Below are positions 9,568-18,768 of a stretch of 64,000 bases of DNA, in pieces. The position numbers were made by a program, and so were the translations under genes. The notes under the pieces were generated by a model, which did not search any database, was not told where the DNA came from, and saw nothing but the letters and a program-made list of their open reading frames with translations. The stretch covers positions 2,604,001-2,668,000 of the forward strand of contig NZ_OY762974.1 in NCBI RefSeq assembly GCF_963667135.1, read 5' to 3'. The DNA comes from an uncultured Macellibacteroides sp. Lineage in GTDB: Bacteria > Bacteroidota > Bacteroidia > Bacteroidales > Tannerellaceae. Position 1 is the first letter of the stretch; every line of letters starts with the position of its first letter.

Positions 9568-9631
9568 CCCCCAACTTTTCGGGTTGATCCATTGTTTTGT
9601 TTTCATCGAAATAAGTGGAGGAGGAGAGGTA

Positions 9632-9661
9632 AATAAAAAAAGGACCGACAATTTGTCGATC
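9632..9661 (-). terminator. Terminator behind tRNA-fMet
   Basis: The hairpin GATCGACA/TGTCGGTC (read on the minus strand) is followed by TTTTTTTATTT. On the plus strand it is followed by TTTTTT as well, so it can act both ways between the IS and the tRNA. Confidence 0.8.
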
Positions 9662-9669
9662 TTTTTTAG

Positions 9670-9741
<72 letters not shown>

Positions 9742-9767
9742 ATATGTTTGTTATTTGATAACGAGTG

Positions 9768-9798
9768 CAAAGGTACAGCTTTTTTATTATAAACCAAA
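9768..9798 (-). promoter_or_regulatory. Promoter of tRNA-fMet
   Basis: On the minus strand TTTG (9798-9795), 19 bp, then TACCTTTG (9775-9768). This is a full match to the Bacteroidales consensus, 26 bp before the mature tRNA. Confidence 0.85.
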
Positions 9799-10151
9799 TT
9801 TATTTCCATTTAGTTTCTGAATGAAACTCCTATCCTTGGTGTGAGTCCTTAACTAACAGCATTTTGTCACCTAATTTATTTTTGAATTAAATTTAAAGTT
9901 TTGCTTTTATCATGCTGCAATATTGTTTTTGCTTCTTTTGTCTCGAGGAAGGTAAATTCTTCCCGGGACTTTCAGCACAGAAAGTATATACTTTTAACAA
10001 GCAATCATATATCTTTGAAACACCAGCTATATAATTATGAAAGTGCAAAGATATAAGTAAATATTTTCTTAAAACTCGTTCTAACTGTTTAATGCATTGT
10101 GCTTTTATCTTGTTGGTATTCAAAGTTTTCTTAGTATAACTTGAATAAAGG
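9799..10151. other. Intergenic stretch without a supported gene
   Basis: AT-rich. A 76-codon frame on the minus strand (9893-10123) has no recognisable domain and is not credited. Isolated TATCTTTG boxes occur on the plus strand (10010-10017) and minus strand (10053-10046) without good -33 partners. Nothing else is visible. Confidence 0.5.
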
Positions 10152-10184
10152 TTTGCGTATTCCGATATTATATGAATATATTTG
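10152..10184 (+). promoter_or_regulatory. Promoter of the second AraC gene
   Basis: TTTG at 10152-10155 and TATATTTG at 10177-10184, 21 bp apart. It overlaps a TTG that could otherwise be taken as the start codon of the AraC frame, and so decides for the ATG at 10212. Confidence 0.65.
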
Positions 10185-10211
10185 CGTTTTAGTAAATTGA
10201 ATATTAAATAT

Positions 10212-11102
10212 ATGGGAGCTTCTTCATTTGAATCTGACTTATCTTTGCAACTTCTTTATGCCGGTTTTTATCGAGTAGGTACATGGTGGAATTATGATAA
10301 TGTAATTAGCCCTTTTTCTCGAATATATTTGATAACAAAAGGTAGCGGAGCTGTTTATATACGTAAGAAAAAATATGAATTACATCCCAATCAATTGTTT
10401 CTGATTCCCAAGTTTGTAGCTCACAGGTATGAGTGCGACGATTTTATGGAGCATTACTATATCTGTTTTTTTGATACCAAAACCAGAGAAAAAAATCGTT
10501 ACGAGCGATTGGATATGAATTTGCAATTACCATCCAAGCCAATTGACTATGCTTTGATGGAGCGTTTTATGGAACTTAATCCCCACAAATCTTTACCAAC
10601 CACCGATCCCCGAAAATATGACAATAAGCGAAATATCCATTTTATGAATAAGGAAACAAATAGTTTGGAGTATGCCAGGGATATTGAAAACAATGGTATC
10701 TTACTTCAGCTTTTTTCCCGATTTATTACATCTGCTCAAGTTCCATTATCAGGTATAAACTATCCGTATGAGAAATTTGATGTCGTAATGAATTATATCC
10801 ACAATAATTTAAGTACCAATATATCTGTATCTGGTTTGGCTGAATTAATGTATGTTACCCCCGATCATTTTTCCAGGTTGTTTAAAAAGATCCAAGGAGT
10901 AAATCCCTGTGAATACATTCAGCTAAAGCGAATAGAAAAAGCCCAAACTTTGATGCTCACCTCTCAAATCACCATAAAAGAAATTGCCTCAGCAGTTGGT
11001 CTGCCTAATCTGTCGCAGTTCTCCCGATTATTTTCAAAACATACACACCACGCTCCCCGTGAGTACAGGGCTATGCTGTTTAATGATCTAAGGAAGGAGT
11101 AA
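10212..11102 (+). CDS. AraC family transcriptional regulator at the end of the PUL
   Basis: 296 residues from the ATG MGASSFESD; an upstream TTG lies in the promoter -7 box and is rejected. The N-terminal half is a cupin-type sensor (GSGAVYIRKKKYELHPNQLFLIP). The C-terminal hundred residues are a double HTH AraC domain (YVTPDHFSRLFKKIQGVNPCEYIQ, then IKEIASAVGL). It is convergent with the glycosidase genes and transcribed from its own promoter. It may regulate part of the glycan locus in addition to the sigma/FecR switch; that link is inferred from position only. Confidence 0.9.
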   Translation: MGASSFESDLSLQLLYAGFYRVGTWWNYDNVISPFSRIYLITKGSGAVYIRKKKYELHPNQLFLIPKFVAHRYECDDFMEHYYICFFDTKTREKNRYERLDMNLQLPSKPIDYALMERFMELNPHKSLPTTDPRKYDNKRNIHFMNKETNSLEYARDIENNGILLQLFSRFITSAQVPLSGINYPYEKFDVVMNYIHNNLSTNISVSGLAELMYVTPDHFSRLFKKIQGVNPCEYIQLKRIEKAQTLMLTSQITIKEIASAVGLPNLSQFSRLFSKHTHHAPREYRAMLFNDLRKE

Positions 11103-11140
11103 ACTCGCCATAAAACTCATTGTCTTTTTTTAAATTAGAT

Positions 11141-11193
11141 AAAAAAAGATGGTCGGCATATATGATCCTGATATTGGATTATATAGTGCCGAC
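11141..11193 (-). terminator. Terminator of the glycosidase operon
   Basis: GTCGGCA pairs with TGCCGAC, extended by a TATA/TATA stem, and on the minus strand is followed by CATCTTTTTTTATC. It lies just after the last enzyme gene and before the convergent AraC gene. Confidence 0.8.
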
Positions 11194-11200
11194 TAACTTG

Positions 11201-12862
11201 TTACTTTACAGGAACTGTACTAAAGTTAAATATAGAAGGCTTTTCGCCTGGTATAAGAATGCTTAATACAAAGTCGTATGAAGCTCCTTTCTCAAATAAT
11301 TTATCGCAAGACAGCCGTACTGTTGTTTTCTGGTATGGATCCAGAGCAGGAACTTTCGAGCTACCTACTTTAATAGTCTGACCGTTTTTCTTATATTCAA
11401 GGTGTAATGTTGTTGTTTTCGACGCCATCTGTCCAAAATTCTGCACTTCAGCACCCAAATCGAAACCTTTTTCGGAAGGAGTAAATGAAGGCATACGGGC
11501 AGAAAGAATCGGATTATTATAGCTTACGTAAGGCAAACGCGCATATCCGTAAAGTAACTTTCCGGAGGTCGTTTTACCTATTAATTTGGGCGCGAACTCT
11601 TCTTCTGTTATGCCATTTCCCTTTGCATCAAATGTAACAACCAGATCGGAACCGGCTTTTTCTGTTTTCATTACTTGGCAACCTCTTCCGTAATTTACTT
11701 CCGCAGATGCTCCGAAACGTAATGAGTTAACATTGATATCGGTATGAGGATTGAATCCTTCCTCTGCTGCAATCTTAACACGGATTGTTTTTGTTTTCTC
11801 TGTTATCTTTTGTGTGTCAAGTATTGCAAGCAGTAATCCGGGATTTAATGGAATACTAATGTTTTTAGAACCATGGTTGTCGTTCCCCTTGTCCGATTCT
11901 TTCTGCACGTCAACTACTGCAAAGTTTGCCTGAATGGCACGGCCATATTTGTCTTGCAATACTTTGATACGCTCATACTTAAACCATTCTTCCACTTTTC
12001 CATCTTCATGAAAAGATACTCCCGGCTGATAAGCTTCGCCCGGATCGGTAACCCAGTTAACTCCGTCTTTCGACCGCATATAAAATGCGATACGTCCCAG
12101 CCAGTCGTTCACAATTAAATGATATTGGATATGATCGCGCCATACAACAGGATCTTCAAATTCTCCCTCTACAGCCGGATAAACCCTTCGGTCAGAGATT
12201 TGATTGTAAGACGAAAGTCCTGTCTGGCTAATCCAGATACCCCCACCACGGCAGACCATCAGGTAGGATCCGTCCTCACGTTTCGAGAAAGTAAGGTTTG
12301 ACAACCCTTCAATGATTCGACGGTCGCGTTTGTTAAATTCGAATTTGTTGTATGTCCACGGACCATTCAACGTGTTGGCTAAATAATATCCGTCAATAAC
12401 ATAAACAACATAGCGTCCATCATTCAGCCTAAAGCATTCTGGATTATGACCAGCGCCTATGGTGTCTTTAATTATAAACGGACCGATGGAATTGTTACAA
12501 ACTGTATGGTATACAATAGAATTTGGCCATGTGGCGTGACCTTTGGGAGAGTCTTCCAACCAGCCACAAACAAATAAATGATATTTGTTATCGTCGCCTA
12601 ACATGATATTTCCGCCCCAATAGGACCGAATACTATCTTCTATTCCATTATCCACATAGCGTGGCAATACATTCTTGGCTCCCCATGTGTCGCTTCTTAA
12701 TTTACCGGAAGGCATCGGAAGAAAACGATCCATAAACCGTGCTCCTTTAACTAACTGTTTCCATTCCGAAGGACGTTCCCTCTCTTTAATCTGGGTAAAA
12801 GAGTCGTTCGATATCAGTAAAAAGAAAAATAGAGTTAATAAAAATGATAACTTGAATTTCAT
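11201..12862 (-). CDS. Secreted beta-propeller glycoside hydrolase-like protein
   Basis: A 553-residue exported protein with an N-terminal signal peptide (KLSFLLTLFFFLLIS, cleavage near residue 23). The first 320 residues have the repeated blade pattern of five-bladed propeller glycosidases of the GH43/GH62/GH117 type: GGNIMLGDDNKYHLFVCGW, GHNPECFRLNDGRYVVYV, EGEFEDPVVWRDHIQYHL. Acidic residues at these positions could be catalytic, but the family is not certain. The rest is an Ig-like beta domain. It is the last gene of the three-enzyme block, 29 bp after the GH95-like gene. Substrate unknown; probably a side-chain sugar of the same glycan. Confidence 0.7.
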   Translation of the reverse strand: MKFKLSFLLTLFFFLLISNDSFTQIKERERPSEWKQLVKGARFMDRFLPMPSGKLRSDTWGAKNVLPRYVDNGIEDSIRSYWGGNIMLGDDNKYHLFVCGWLEDSPKGHATWPNSIVYHTVCNNSIGPFIIKDTIGAGHNPECFRLNDGRYVVYVIDGYYLANTLNGPWTYNKFEFNKRDRRIIEGLSNLTFSKREDGSYLMVCRGGGIWISQTGLSSYNQISDRRVYPAVEGEFEDPVVWRDHIQYHLIVNDWLGRIAFYMRSKDGVNWVTDPGEAYQPGVSFHEDGKVEEWFKYERIKVLQDKYGRAIQANFAVVDVQKESDKGNDNHGSKNISIPLNPGLLLAILDTQKITEKTKTIRVKIAAEEGFNPHTDINVNSLRFGASAEVNYGRGCQVMKTEKAGSDLVVTFDAKGNGITEEEFAPKLIGKTTSGKLLYGYARLPYVSYNNPILSARMPSFTPSEKGFDLGAEVQNFGQMASKTTTLHLEYKKNGQTIKVGSSKVPALDPYQKTTVRLSCDKLFEKGASYDFVLSILIPGEKPSIFNFSTVPVK

Positions 12863-12891
12863 GATTTGATATTTAATTTCATTTTATCGAT

Positions 12892-15129
12892 TTACTTGGT
12901 TGGAATTTCAATCCATTTATCCTTTGTTGTCTCATATTCCAATATCTTTCCATCTACAGGAGATGCAATGCGTAATAGTCCTCCTTGTTCAGAAAAAACA
13001 CGAATATTTATTACTTGTCCATTCTTTTTCTCTGCCGATACAAGAAAGGCACCCATTGCGCGCATATTTTTGAATGAAACATTTTCCCAGCTTGCCGGAA
13101 TAGCAGGAAATACGCGAACAATACCGGTATGACTTTGTAGTAGCATTTCTTGAATTCCCGCAGCAAAAGCAAAGTTACCCTCCAGCGTAAATGGACGATA
13201 GGTAAACTTCGACTTTCCTGTATTTGACTGATCACCATTTACATGAAACGAATTTTTCAAACAAAAACAATCAGCAAAAGTTCGCAAGGCCTCGGCTGCA
13301 CCTTCACCATCCAATGCGCGTGCTTTCATATTACCATACCAACTATATGAATATCCGCACCACCAATCTGGTCCGCATTCTTTCATCCTTTTTAGTGTAG
13401 CATTTATAATATGCTGAGAGTTTTCCCCATCACTCCAATCTATTAATCCCAATGGATGTATGGCCATGGCATGAGAGAAATGGCGGTGTGATTCATCGTA
13501 TGGAAATCCTTTGGAAAAGGTAAGACTTCCGCTTTCGTCTACATCAAAATCCGGCAATTGTTTTTTTAGTGCCAACCAGTGAGCAGACTCTTCCTTCAAA
13601 TCCAATTCGGCTGCTAATTCGGCTGTCGCTTTAAAAATAAAGTGCATCAGTGACAAATCGTAATTAGTCATATCCTTAAACCAAGCTTCTATGGAATTAT
13701 CGAAAACTTCCGGACTTGAGCTAATTTCAAGCTTACGTATGCCATTTGTATCAACTTCCGAAATTTGTTCCATATAAACCGCTACATCTTTCAAAAATGG
13801 ATACGCCCGTTCTTTCAGAAATGTCCTGTCTGCCGAATACTTCCAATGTAAGTAAAAATGTTGGGCCAACCAGGCTCCACAAGTTGGAGACATTGAATAT
13901 TGAATCCATCCACCCATTGGTTCGCCGGTTAAGGTACAAACTCCTGGAATATTCATCCCATCCGTTTCAAAATACTGGCGGGTATAACGTTTATATATAT
14001 CCCGTTGATTCCATAACGTATTGAGATAGCCCATACCTTCGGCCAGGTGATTACTTGAATATGCCGGCCAATAGCTTAGCTGAGTATTCAAGTCGTGATG
14101 AAAATCGCCTTTCCAGGGTGGAAGCTTTCCATTGTCGGCTGTCCATACTGCCTGTAAAGAAATAGGATAAGAGTTTTCTCTGGAAGCAGAACCAAACTTA
14201 TAAATTTCGCTCTGGTACTGTTTTTGTAAGACTGTATCTGGCAGTTCGATAGAAGATTGAGCCCAATAATTATTCCAATAATTCATATGAGCATCATAAT
14301 CTTTATTTACTCCACGTTGCATCGCTTCTTTTACTTCTTTTGCAGCTTTGTCGGTCGACATCGACGACGTTACACTCCAAACTCCCCGCAAGGTGGTTCC
14401 AACTTTTTCCCAACGAACTACTACATCATACGAGAAATCTCCCCATCCTTTCTGATGATATACTATTTCATTTCCATTTTGGGTAATTTTTCCTTGCTCG
14501 TAACCCAGACGACGCAGATCCTGACCTGTTACCGGATCCGATTCTCCGGATGGGCTTGTTTTATTATACTGTGGAGCAACCAGAGTAGGTACAACATCTT
14601 CTTTCAGATTTTCGAATACAAACCATCCAATCGGTTCCGTTGCGTGAACAAACGTCTTCATCCGTGTTCCATCTTTCCAGGTGGCTTCACATAAAGCATT
14701 GTTAAAATACAACTGTACATGCGACGGCTCTCCTAACTGCTTTAATGAGAATTCGATGGCAGCTCCCGGAATTTTTGAAGGGGCAGGCATTTGGTCGTAT
14801 GGCCAGTCAAATTTTTTCTGTACCGGCAGATAATCTTTTTTTCTTACCTGTTCTTTTACCCAGGCAAACCGATTATTTGGGCCCGATATACTATCCGTGG
14901 GACGGAGATCCCAAAGATCGGTCCGATCTAATGAAAAGCGAAGGGCTGAGTCTCGTTTCCACACCAAGGCACCAACCGTAGCATTGCCTAATGGCATACC
15001 CTCATCCCAGCTTTTTGCCAGAACAGGAAATTGCAGGTCGCTATTTGAAGGTGTAACCGACAGATCCGTTACACTACTGCAACCCATTAAGAGATATCCG
15101 CTTACTAACGATAGTAAAATTCGTTTCAT
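12892..15129 (-). CDS. GH95-like glycosidase lipoprotein
   Basis: A 745-residue lipoprotein (signal peptide, lipobox Cys17). It starts with the GH95 N-terminal sandwich (WDEGMPLGNATVGALVWKR, close to the usual EAxPLGNGxxGAMV). The (alpha/alpha)6 barrel follows, with LQAVWTADNGKLPPWKGDFH, HRHFSHAMAIHPLGLI and GIQEMLLQSHTGIVRVFPA. GH95 enzymes remove alpha-L-fucose or alpha-L-galactose. Two normally strict motifs differ: HHDLNTQLSYW where N-I-N-x-x-M-N-Y-W is usual, and FTLEGNF where FQIDGNF is usual. The specificity may therefore differ. It lies in an operon between the GH109-like and propeller genes. Confidence 0.8.
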   Translation of the reverse strand: MKRILLSLVSGYLLMGCSSVTDLSVTPSNSDLQFPVLAKSWDEGMPLGNATVGALVWKRDSALRFSLDRTDLWDLRPTDSISGPNNRFAWVKEQVRKKDYLPVQKKFDWPYDQMPAPSKIPGAAIEFSLKQLGEPSHVQLYFNNALCEATWKDGTRMKTFVHATEPIGWFVFENLKEDVVPTLVAPQYNKTSPSGESDPVTGQDLRRLGYEQGKITQNGNEIVYHQKGWGDFSYDVVVRWEKVGTTLRGVWSVTSSMSTDKAAKEVKEAMQRGVNKDYDAHMNYWNNYWAQSSIELPDTVLQKQYQSEIYKFGSASRENSYPISLQAVWTADNGKLPPWKGDFHHDLNTQLSYWPAYSSNHLAEGMGYLNTLWNQRDIYKRYTRQYFETDGMNIPGVCTLTGEPMGGWIQYSMSPTCGAWLAQHFYLHWKYSADRTFLKERAYPFLKDVAVYMEQISEVDTNGIRKLEISSSPEVFDNSIEAWFKDMTNYDLSLMHFIFKATAELAAELDLKEESAHWLALKKQLPDFDVDESGSLTFSKGFPYDESHRHFSHAMAIHPLGLIDWSDGENSQHIINATLKRMKECGPDWWCGYSYSWYGNMKARALDGEGAAEALRTFADCFCLKNSFHVNGDQSNTGKSKFTYRPFTLEGNFAFAAGIQEMLLQSHTGIVRVFPAIPASWENVSFKNMRAMGAFLVSAEKKNGQVINIRVFSEQGGLLRIASPVDGKILEYETTKDKWIEIPTK

Positions 15130-15218
15130 TATTATTTTTTTAATTTTTACTAATACACTCTTCGCGATGTGAAAGAGAAATTATCTTTTTCCATTTGCAA
15201 AGAAATTAATTAGGATAA

Positions 15219-16619
15219 TTATCCGTGCAAAGTTTTTTCCATATCAATTACAGGCCATGGCAGATAATTTTCCCATGCACCACGGGTAAAATCTGGTATG
15301 GCAACTGAAGTACTTTTATTTTGAACAGAGCGTTCGCTCAACTCTACAATAGAGGACCAAGCAGCAGCATCATAAACAGATTGGTCTAACGGATAGCCAT
15401 TTTGTAAACAATAAATCAATCGCCAATCCATAATAAAGTCCATTCCTCCGTGACCACCTACTTTCTTCGCTTTTTCTCCAATATATTTGCTGAGCGGATG
15501 TTCATATTTAGAAAGAAGTTCTTTTTGATCTCCCTCTTTTAAAAATTCGTGAGAACTTGGCTGAAGGGCTACTTTCTCGTCAGGATATTTGACAGCCATA
15601 CCATTAGTACCTTGTACCAAATGAATACGAGAATAAGGTCTTGGTGAAGTGGTGTCATGCTGTATCATAATACTTTTACCCTTTGATGTGCGAATGATTG
15701 TTGTATTCATATCGCCCAGCATATATCGTTCTGATTGGGTAATCCGTTCGTCGTTTTTCAATTTATCCTTGGCATATAAGGCAAGCCCATACTGATTAGT
15801 GGATACAGACGACAAGTATTCCATCCGGTCACCCTGATTGATTCCTAATATCTGGGCAATAGGTCCTAATCCATGAGTAGGATAGGGGTTGCCAGTATGA
15901 TATTTGCTGTATTCAAGCCTCCAATGTTTATAATAACCGTCGAATTTCTCTTGTCTCAGATCGTGTATATAGGCTCCTTCTGTGTGGATTATTTCTCCCA
16001 GCACACCCTTACGGGCCATATTTAATGTGGCTAATTCAAAAAAATCGTAGCAGCAATTTTCAAGCATCATACAATGGAGCTGTTTTTCTTCCGCTTTATC
16101 AACCAGAGCCCAGCAATCTTTTATTGTTAAAGCAGCTGGTACTTCGATAGCAACATGTTTTCCATGATCCATCGCATATAAGGCGATGGGGACATGCAAT
16201 TCCCAAGGTGTTGCGTTGTAAATGAGATCAATATCATCTCGCTCGCACATTTTTTTCCAATCTTCTTCGCCAGAGTAAACAATTGCTTCTTTTCGACCGC
16301 TGCTTTTCAATGTTTTTTGGCTGTTTGCTATTCTTTCCGGATTAAGGTCGCATAGAGCAATAATGTCGGTTCCTTCAATTTGGCTAAGCCTGGATACGGC
16401 TCCGGCACCCCGGCCTAAACCAACAACTCCAATACGAACCGTTTTCAAGGGTTTGCAACGAAGGCCCAATACCGATTTTCCTTTTGCATGGGGAACAATA
16501 TCTTCCTGCAGTTGGAAAGAATTATTTACATGCGAATTTACTGCTTGTAAGTCCTGACCTATCAAGGCCGTTGCACCACCAGCCAGAGATGCTTTAAAAA
16601 ACTGTCTTCTACTAATCAT
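15219..16619 (-). CDS. GH109-type Gfo/Idh/MocA family protein
   Basis: A 466-residue exported protein with a twin-arginine signal (SRRQFFKASLAGGA), so it is probably folded with its cofactor before export. The NAD-binding Rossmann domain starts with RIGVVGLGRGAGAVSRL (about residues 61-77). The sugar-binding half has the YPTHGLGP block seen in GH109 alpha-N-acetylgalactosaminidases, which use NAD in an oxidation-elimination-reduction mechanism. First gene of the enzyme block behind its own -7 box. It could be another Gfo/Idh member, but the Tat signal plus this motif favour GH109. Confidence 0.85.
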   Translation of the reverse strand: MISRRQFFKASLAGGATALIGQDLQAVNSHVNNSFQLQEDIVPHAKGKSVLGLRCKPLKTVRIGVVGLGRGAGAVSRLSQIEGTDIIALCDLNPERIANSQKTLKSSGRKEAIVYSGEEDWKKMCERDDIDLIYNATPWELHVPIALYAMDHGKHVAIEVPAALTIKDCWALVDKAEEKQLHCMMLENCCYDFFELATLNMARKGVLGEIIHTEGAYIHDLRQEKFDGYYKHWRLEYSKYHTGNPYPTHGLGPIAQILGINQGDRMEYLSSVSTNQYGLALYAKDKLKNDERITQSERYMLGDMNTTIIRTSKGKSIMIQHDTTSPRPYSRIHLVQGTNGMAVKYPDEKVALQPSSHEFLKEGDQKELLSKYEHPLSKYIGEKAKKVGGHGGMDFIMDWRLIYCLQNGYPLDQSVYDAAAWSSIVELSERSVQNKSTSVAIPDFTRGAWENYLPWPVIDMEKTLHG

Positions 16620-16738
16620 AATATTTTAATTTAATAAGGTATAATAACTATCTGTTACCGTTAGGCCATATTTGAATAAAATCGGCAATCCTTTCCATTG
16701 AAATTATTAATTTGTGTTTCTGCCATTTTATGTATTTG

Positions 16739-16746
16739 CAAAGTTA
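16739..16746 (-). promoter_or_regulatory. -7 box before the glycosidase block
   Basis: TAACTTTG on the minus strand, 120 bp upstream of the GH109-like gene. With the terminator behind susD it suggests that the three enzyme genes can be transcribed separately from susCD. No -33 TTTG at the right distance. Confidence 0.45.
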
Positions 16747-16884
16747 TTAGATTATTTAGTCATATTATTGTTCAAATCCTTGAATTACTTGTGTATTTAC
16801 GATATTTTCCAGAAAATCTAACATGCAAATAATGGCATACTTTTGTGTACTGTCTTACTCACCAATTTTCCCTTAACTCAAATG

Positions 16885-16928
16885 AAAAATTCCCTTAAGT
16901 GATATATTTTCACTTAAGGGAATTTTTT
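16885..16928 (-). terminator. Strong hairpin between SusD gene and enzyme genes
   Basis: A perfect 17-bp stem (core ATTCCCTTAAGTG/CACTTAAGGGAAT) with a 9-nt loop, flanked by A and T runs so that it can act in both directions. It starts 23 bp after the SusD stop codon. Confidence 0.85.
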
Positions 16929-16951
16929 CATTATAGAACTTCAGCAGGTGC

Positions 16952-18757
16952 TTACCAACCTGGGTTCTGCTTCCATTGATTATTAGTCAGCGACAGCATG
17001 CGCGACTGTATTGGATACAGATAATCCCTATCCAGTTTGAATTGCCATCCGTTTTGGTAGTTCTTGTTGTTGAATGGAATGATATATCGTTTGGCATCAC
17101 CTGGCTTTCCACTTAGGAATAAATTATTGTTAGATGGTTGGTCATATACAAGTTTATTTCCATAAGCAGTCTCCAAACTACTTCCCGTAAACAATGCACC
17201 AAGGGGGGTCTTGTTAACAATTAGCTTGTCGGCTGCAGCCCAACGTAAAATATCCGTTAACCGGCTTCCTTCAAAGGCCTTCTCCACGCGACGCTCCCTG
17301 CGAACTGCCTGAATGTATTTATCCAGATCCTTAAACGGATAATCCGAAGCCGTGTTATACTCTCTGTCAAAATCGATTGCCGGCATACCTACCCGATCAC
17401 GAAGGGGTTTTAAAGCAGCAGCAATTTTGTCGGCATTGGCAGCTCCGTTCAGTTCGGCCAATGCCTCTGAATAGTTAAGCAGAATGTCAGCATAACGGCA
17501 TTGAATGGCAGGAGCCTGACTTTTACCTTCGCCATCGATAGTTGGGGTATAGGTGGTATTGAATTCAACGTACTTAAGAACCGAGAAACCGGTAGTATTC
17601 TGGTTATAACTATTTCCATCCAAAGGAGGACGAACAAATACGTAGGCATTGTTTGGACGAAGCGGCTGACCGGGAATACAGATCGTTTGCGAAAGACGCG
17701 GATCGCGAACTGTAGGTAGTAATTCGTTTCCATATACAATCTGGGCATTGTCACGCTCGCTACCAACAAATGGACGACCGTCTATTGTAAGGTAATCATC
17801 TATTAGCGACAAAGAAGCTCCCGTGATACCTCCACCCTGGTTTAGATAGCGGGTAACCGAATGCCCCACGTTATCGCTTGCATCGTACTTTTTCCACATC
17901 AATACCTCTTTGTTTGTGGATAGATCCAATGTAATGAACAGATCCCTATAGGCAGTCAGTGTATTACCGGAAGCTATGCTCCATACTCCCCGATCCATTA
18001 CGGCTTTTGCAGCATCGGCCGCCTGTTGCAAGTAATTATTTATTTTCTCATCGGTGATGCTCTTATCATAGAAAGCAGTCCCTTTTACTTTGTGGTATTT
18101 CTCCCAGGTTCCTTCAAACAACGCGACTTCGCTCTTTAATGCACGGGCTACATCCTTGTGAACCCTCATGGAGGCGCTGTTGTTCTTTTCGCCCAGGTTC
18201 TCGATAGCCACATCCAGGTCGGCCAAAATCTTATCGGCAATCACCGTACGGCTATCTCTTGGGCGTTCCATCTGTTCCTGAACAGGGTCTAGCACCTCAT
18301 CGATCCAGGTCAATTCGCCATAATTTACAAACATCTGATAATAATACCAGGCACGAAAATAATAAGCTTCCCCGATACATTGATTCATGGCCGCTCCTGT
18401 TTCCTTACAATTCTCGAAATTATTGATTAAGAAATTTACATTTCGTATATACGTATAGTTGGTAAGTTTTGCTGCATCGCTCAGCGCTGTCTCTCCGGCA
18501 AGTCTATCATCAATCACATTCGAAATCATATTGTCGCTCGCCATATCAGAAAAAGCGATCCCCGAAGCATTACCCACATTCTGAGATTGGGTGCGCACTC
18601 CCGTTTCATAAAACTGATTCAGGTATTTTGTAATTTCAGCTGTACTGCTAAATGCAGTAGACGTTGAGAGAACACCCTCCGGAAGCTTATCCAAGTCGGA
18701 ACAACTTGCCAAACCAAAGATAAGAGCCAAACCTATAAATATTTTTACTTTTTTCAT
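16952..18757 (-). CDS. SusD/RagB family outer-membrane glycan-binding lipoprotein
   Basis: A 601-residue surface lipoprotein with the lipobox LASC (Cys19), then the alpha-helical SusD fold of TPR-like helices. The Bacteroidota pattern is clear: YYFRAWYYYQMFVNYG early, QCRYADILLNYSEALAELNG in the middle and EKAFEGSRLTDILRWAAA near the C-terminus. It forms the lid over the SusC barrel and delivers the oligosaccharide. It starts 11 bp after the SusC gene in the same operon. Confidence 0.96.
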   Translation of the reverse strand: MKKVKIFIGLALIFGLASCSDLDKLPEGVLSTSTAFSSTAEITKYLNQFYETGVRTQSQNVGNASGIAFSDMASDNMISNVIDDRLAGETALSDAAKLTNYTYIRNVNFLINNFENCKETGAAMNQCIGEAYYFRAWYYYQMFVNYGELTWIDEVLDPVQEQMERPRDSRTVIADKILADLDVAIENLGEKNNSASMRVHKDVARALKSEVALFEGTWEKYHKVKGTAFYDKSITDEKINNYLQQAADAAKAVMDRGVWSIASGNTLTAYRDLFITLDLSTNKEVLMWKKYDASDNVGHSVTRYLNQGGGITGASLSLIDDYLTIDGRPFVGSERDNAQIVYGNELLPTVRDPRLSQTICIPGQPLRPNNAYVFVRPPLDGNSYNQNTTGFSVLKYVEFNTTYTPTIDGEGKSQAPAIQCRYADILLNYSEALAELNGAANADKIAAALKPLRDRVGMPAIDFDREYNTASDYPFKDLDKYIQAVRRERRVEKAFEGSRLTDILRWAAADKLIVNKTPLGALFTGSSLETAYGNKLVYDQPSNNNLFLSGKPGDAKRYIIPFNNKNYQNGWQFKLDRDYLYPIQSRMLSLTNNQWKQNPGW

Positions 18758-18768
18758 TTTTACACATA

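Larger units (their letters stand above)
8198..9590 (+). mobile_element. ISL3-like insertion sequence, copy 1
   Basis: A 1393-bp element with intact ends. The left end reads GGATCAAGCCGAAAAGTTGG; the inverted right end differs at one position (ACCC for AGCC). An 8-bp target duplication ATTGTTTT flanks it at 8190-8197 and 9591-9598, as expected for ISL3 elements. It carries two transposase frames in tandem. It is nearly identical to copies at 24080-25472 and 61094-62487, so transposition was recent. Its right end lies 79 bp from the 3' end of tRNA-fMet. RefSeq groups transposases of this two-part form as ISAon1-type (from memory, not searched). Confidence 0.95.

Noticed and set aside
8198-9590. 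The two transposase frames as a degraded pseudogene
   Set aside because: All four copies, including a clearly diverged one, keep the same register, the same slip run and intact catalytic residues. A random frameshift mutation would not be kept this way.
9893-10123. 76-codon minus-strand frame between tRNA-fMet and the AraC gene
   Set aside because: No domain, no convincing start signal and composition like translated AT-rich noncoding DNA.
10182-10211. TTG start of the second AraC gene
   Set aside because: The TTG lies within the TATATTTG promoter box; transcription would begin downstream, so the ATG at 10212 is the start.
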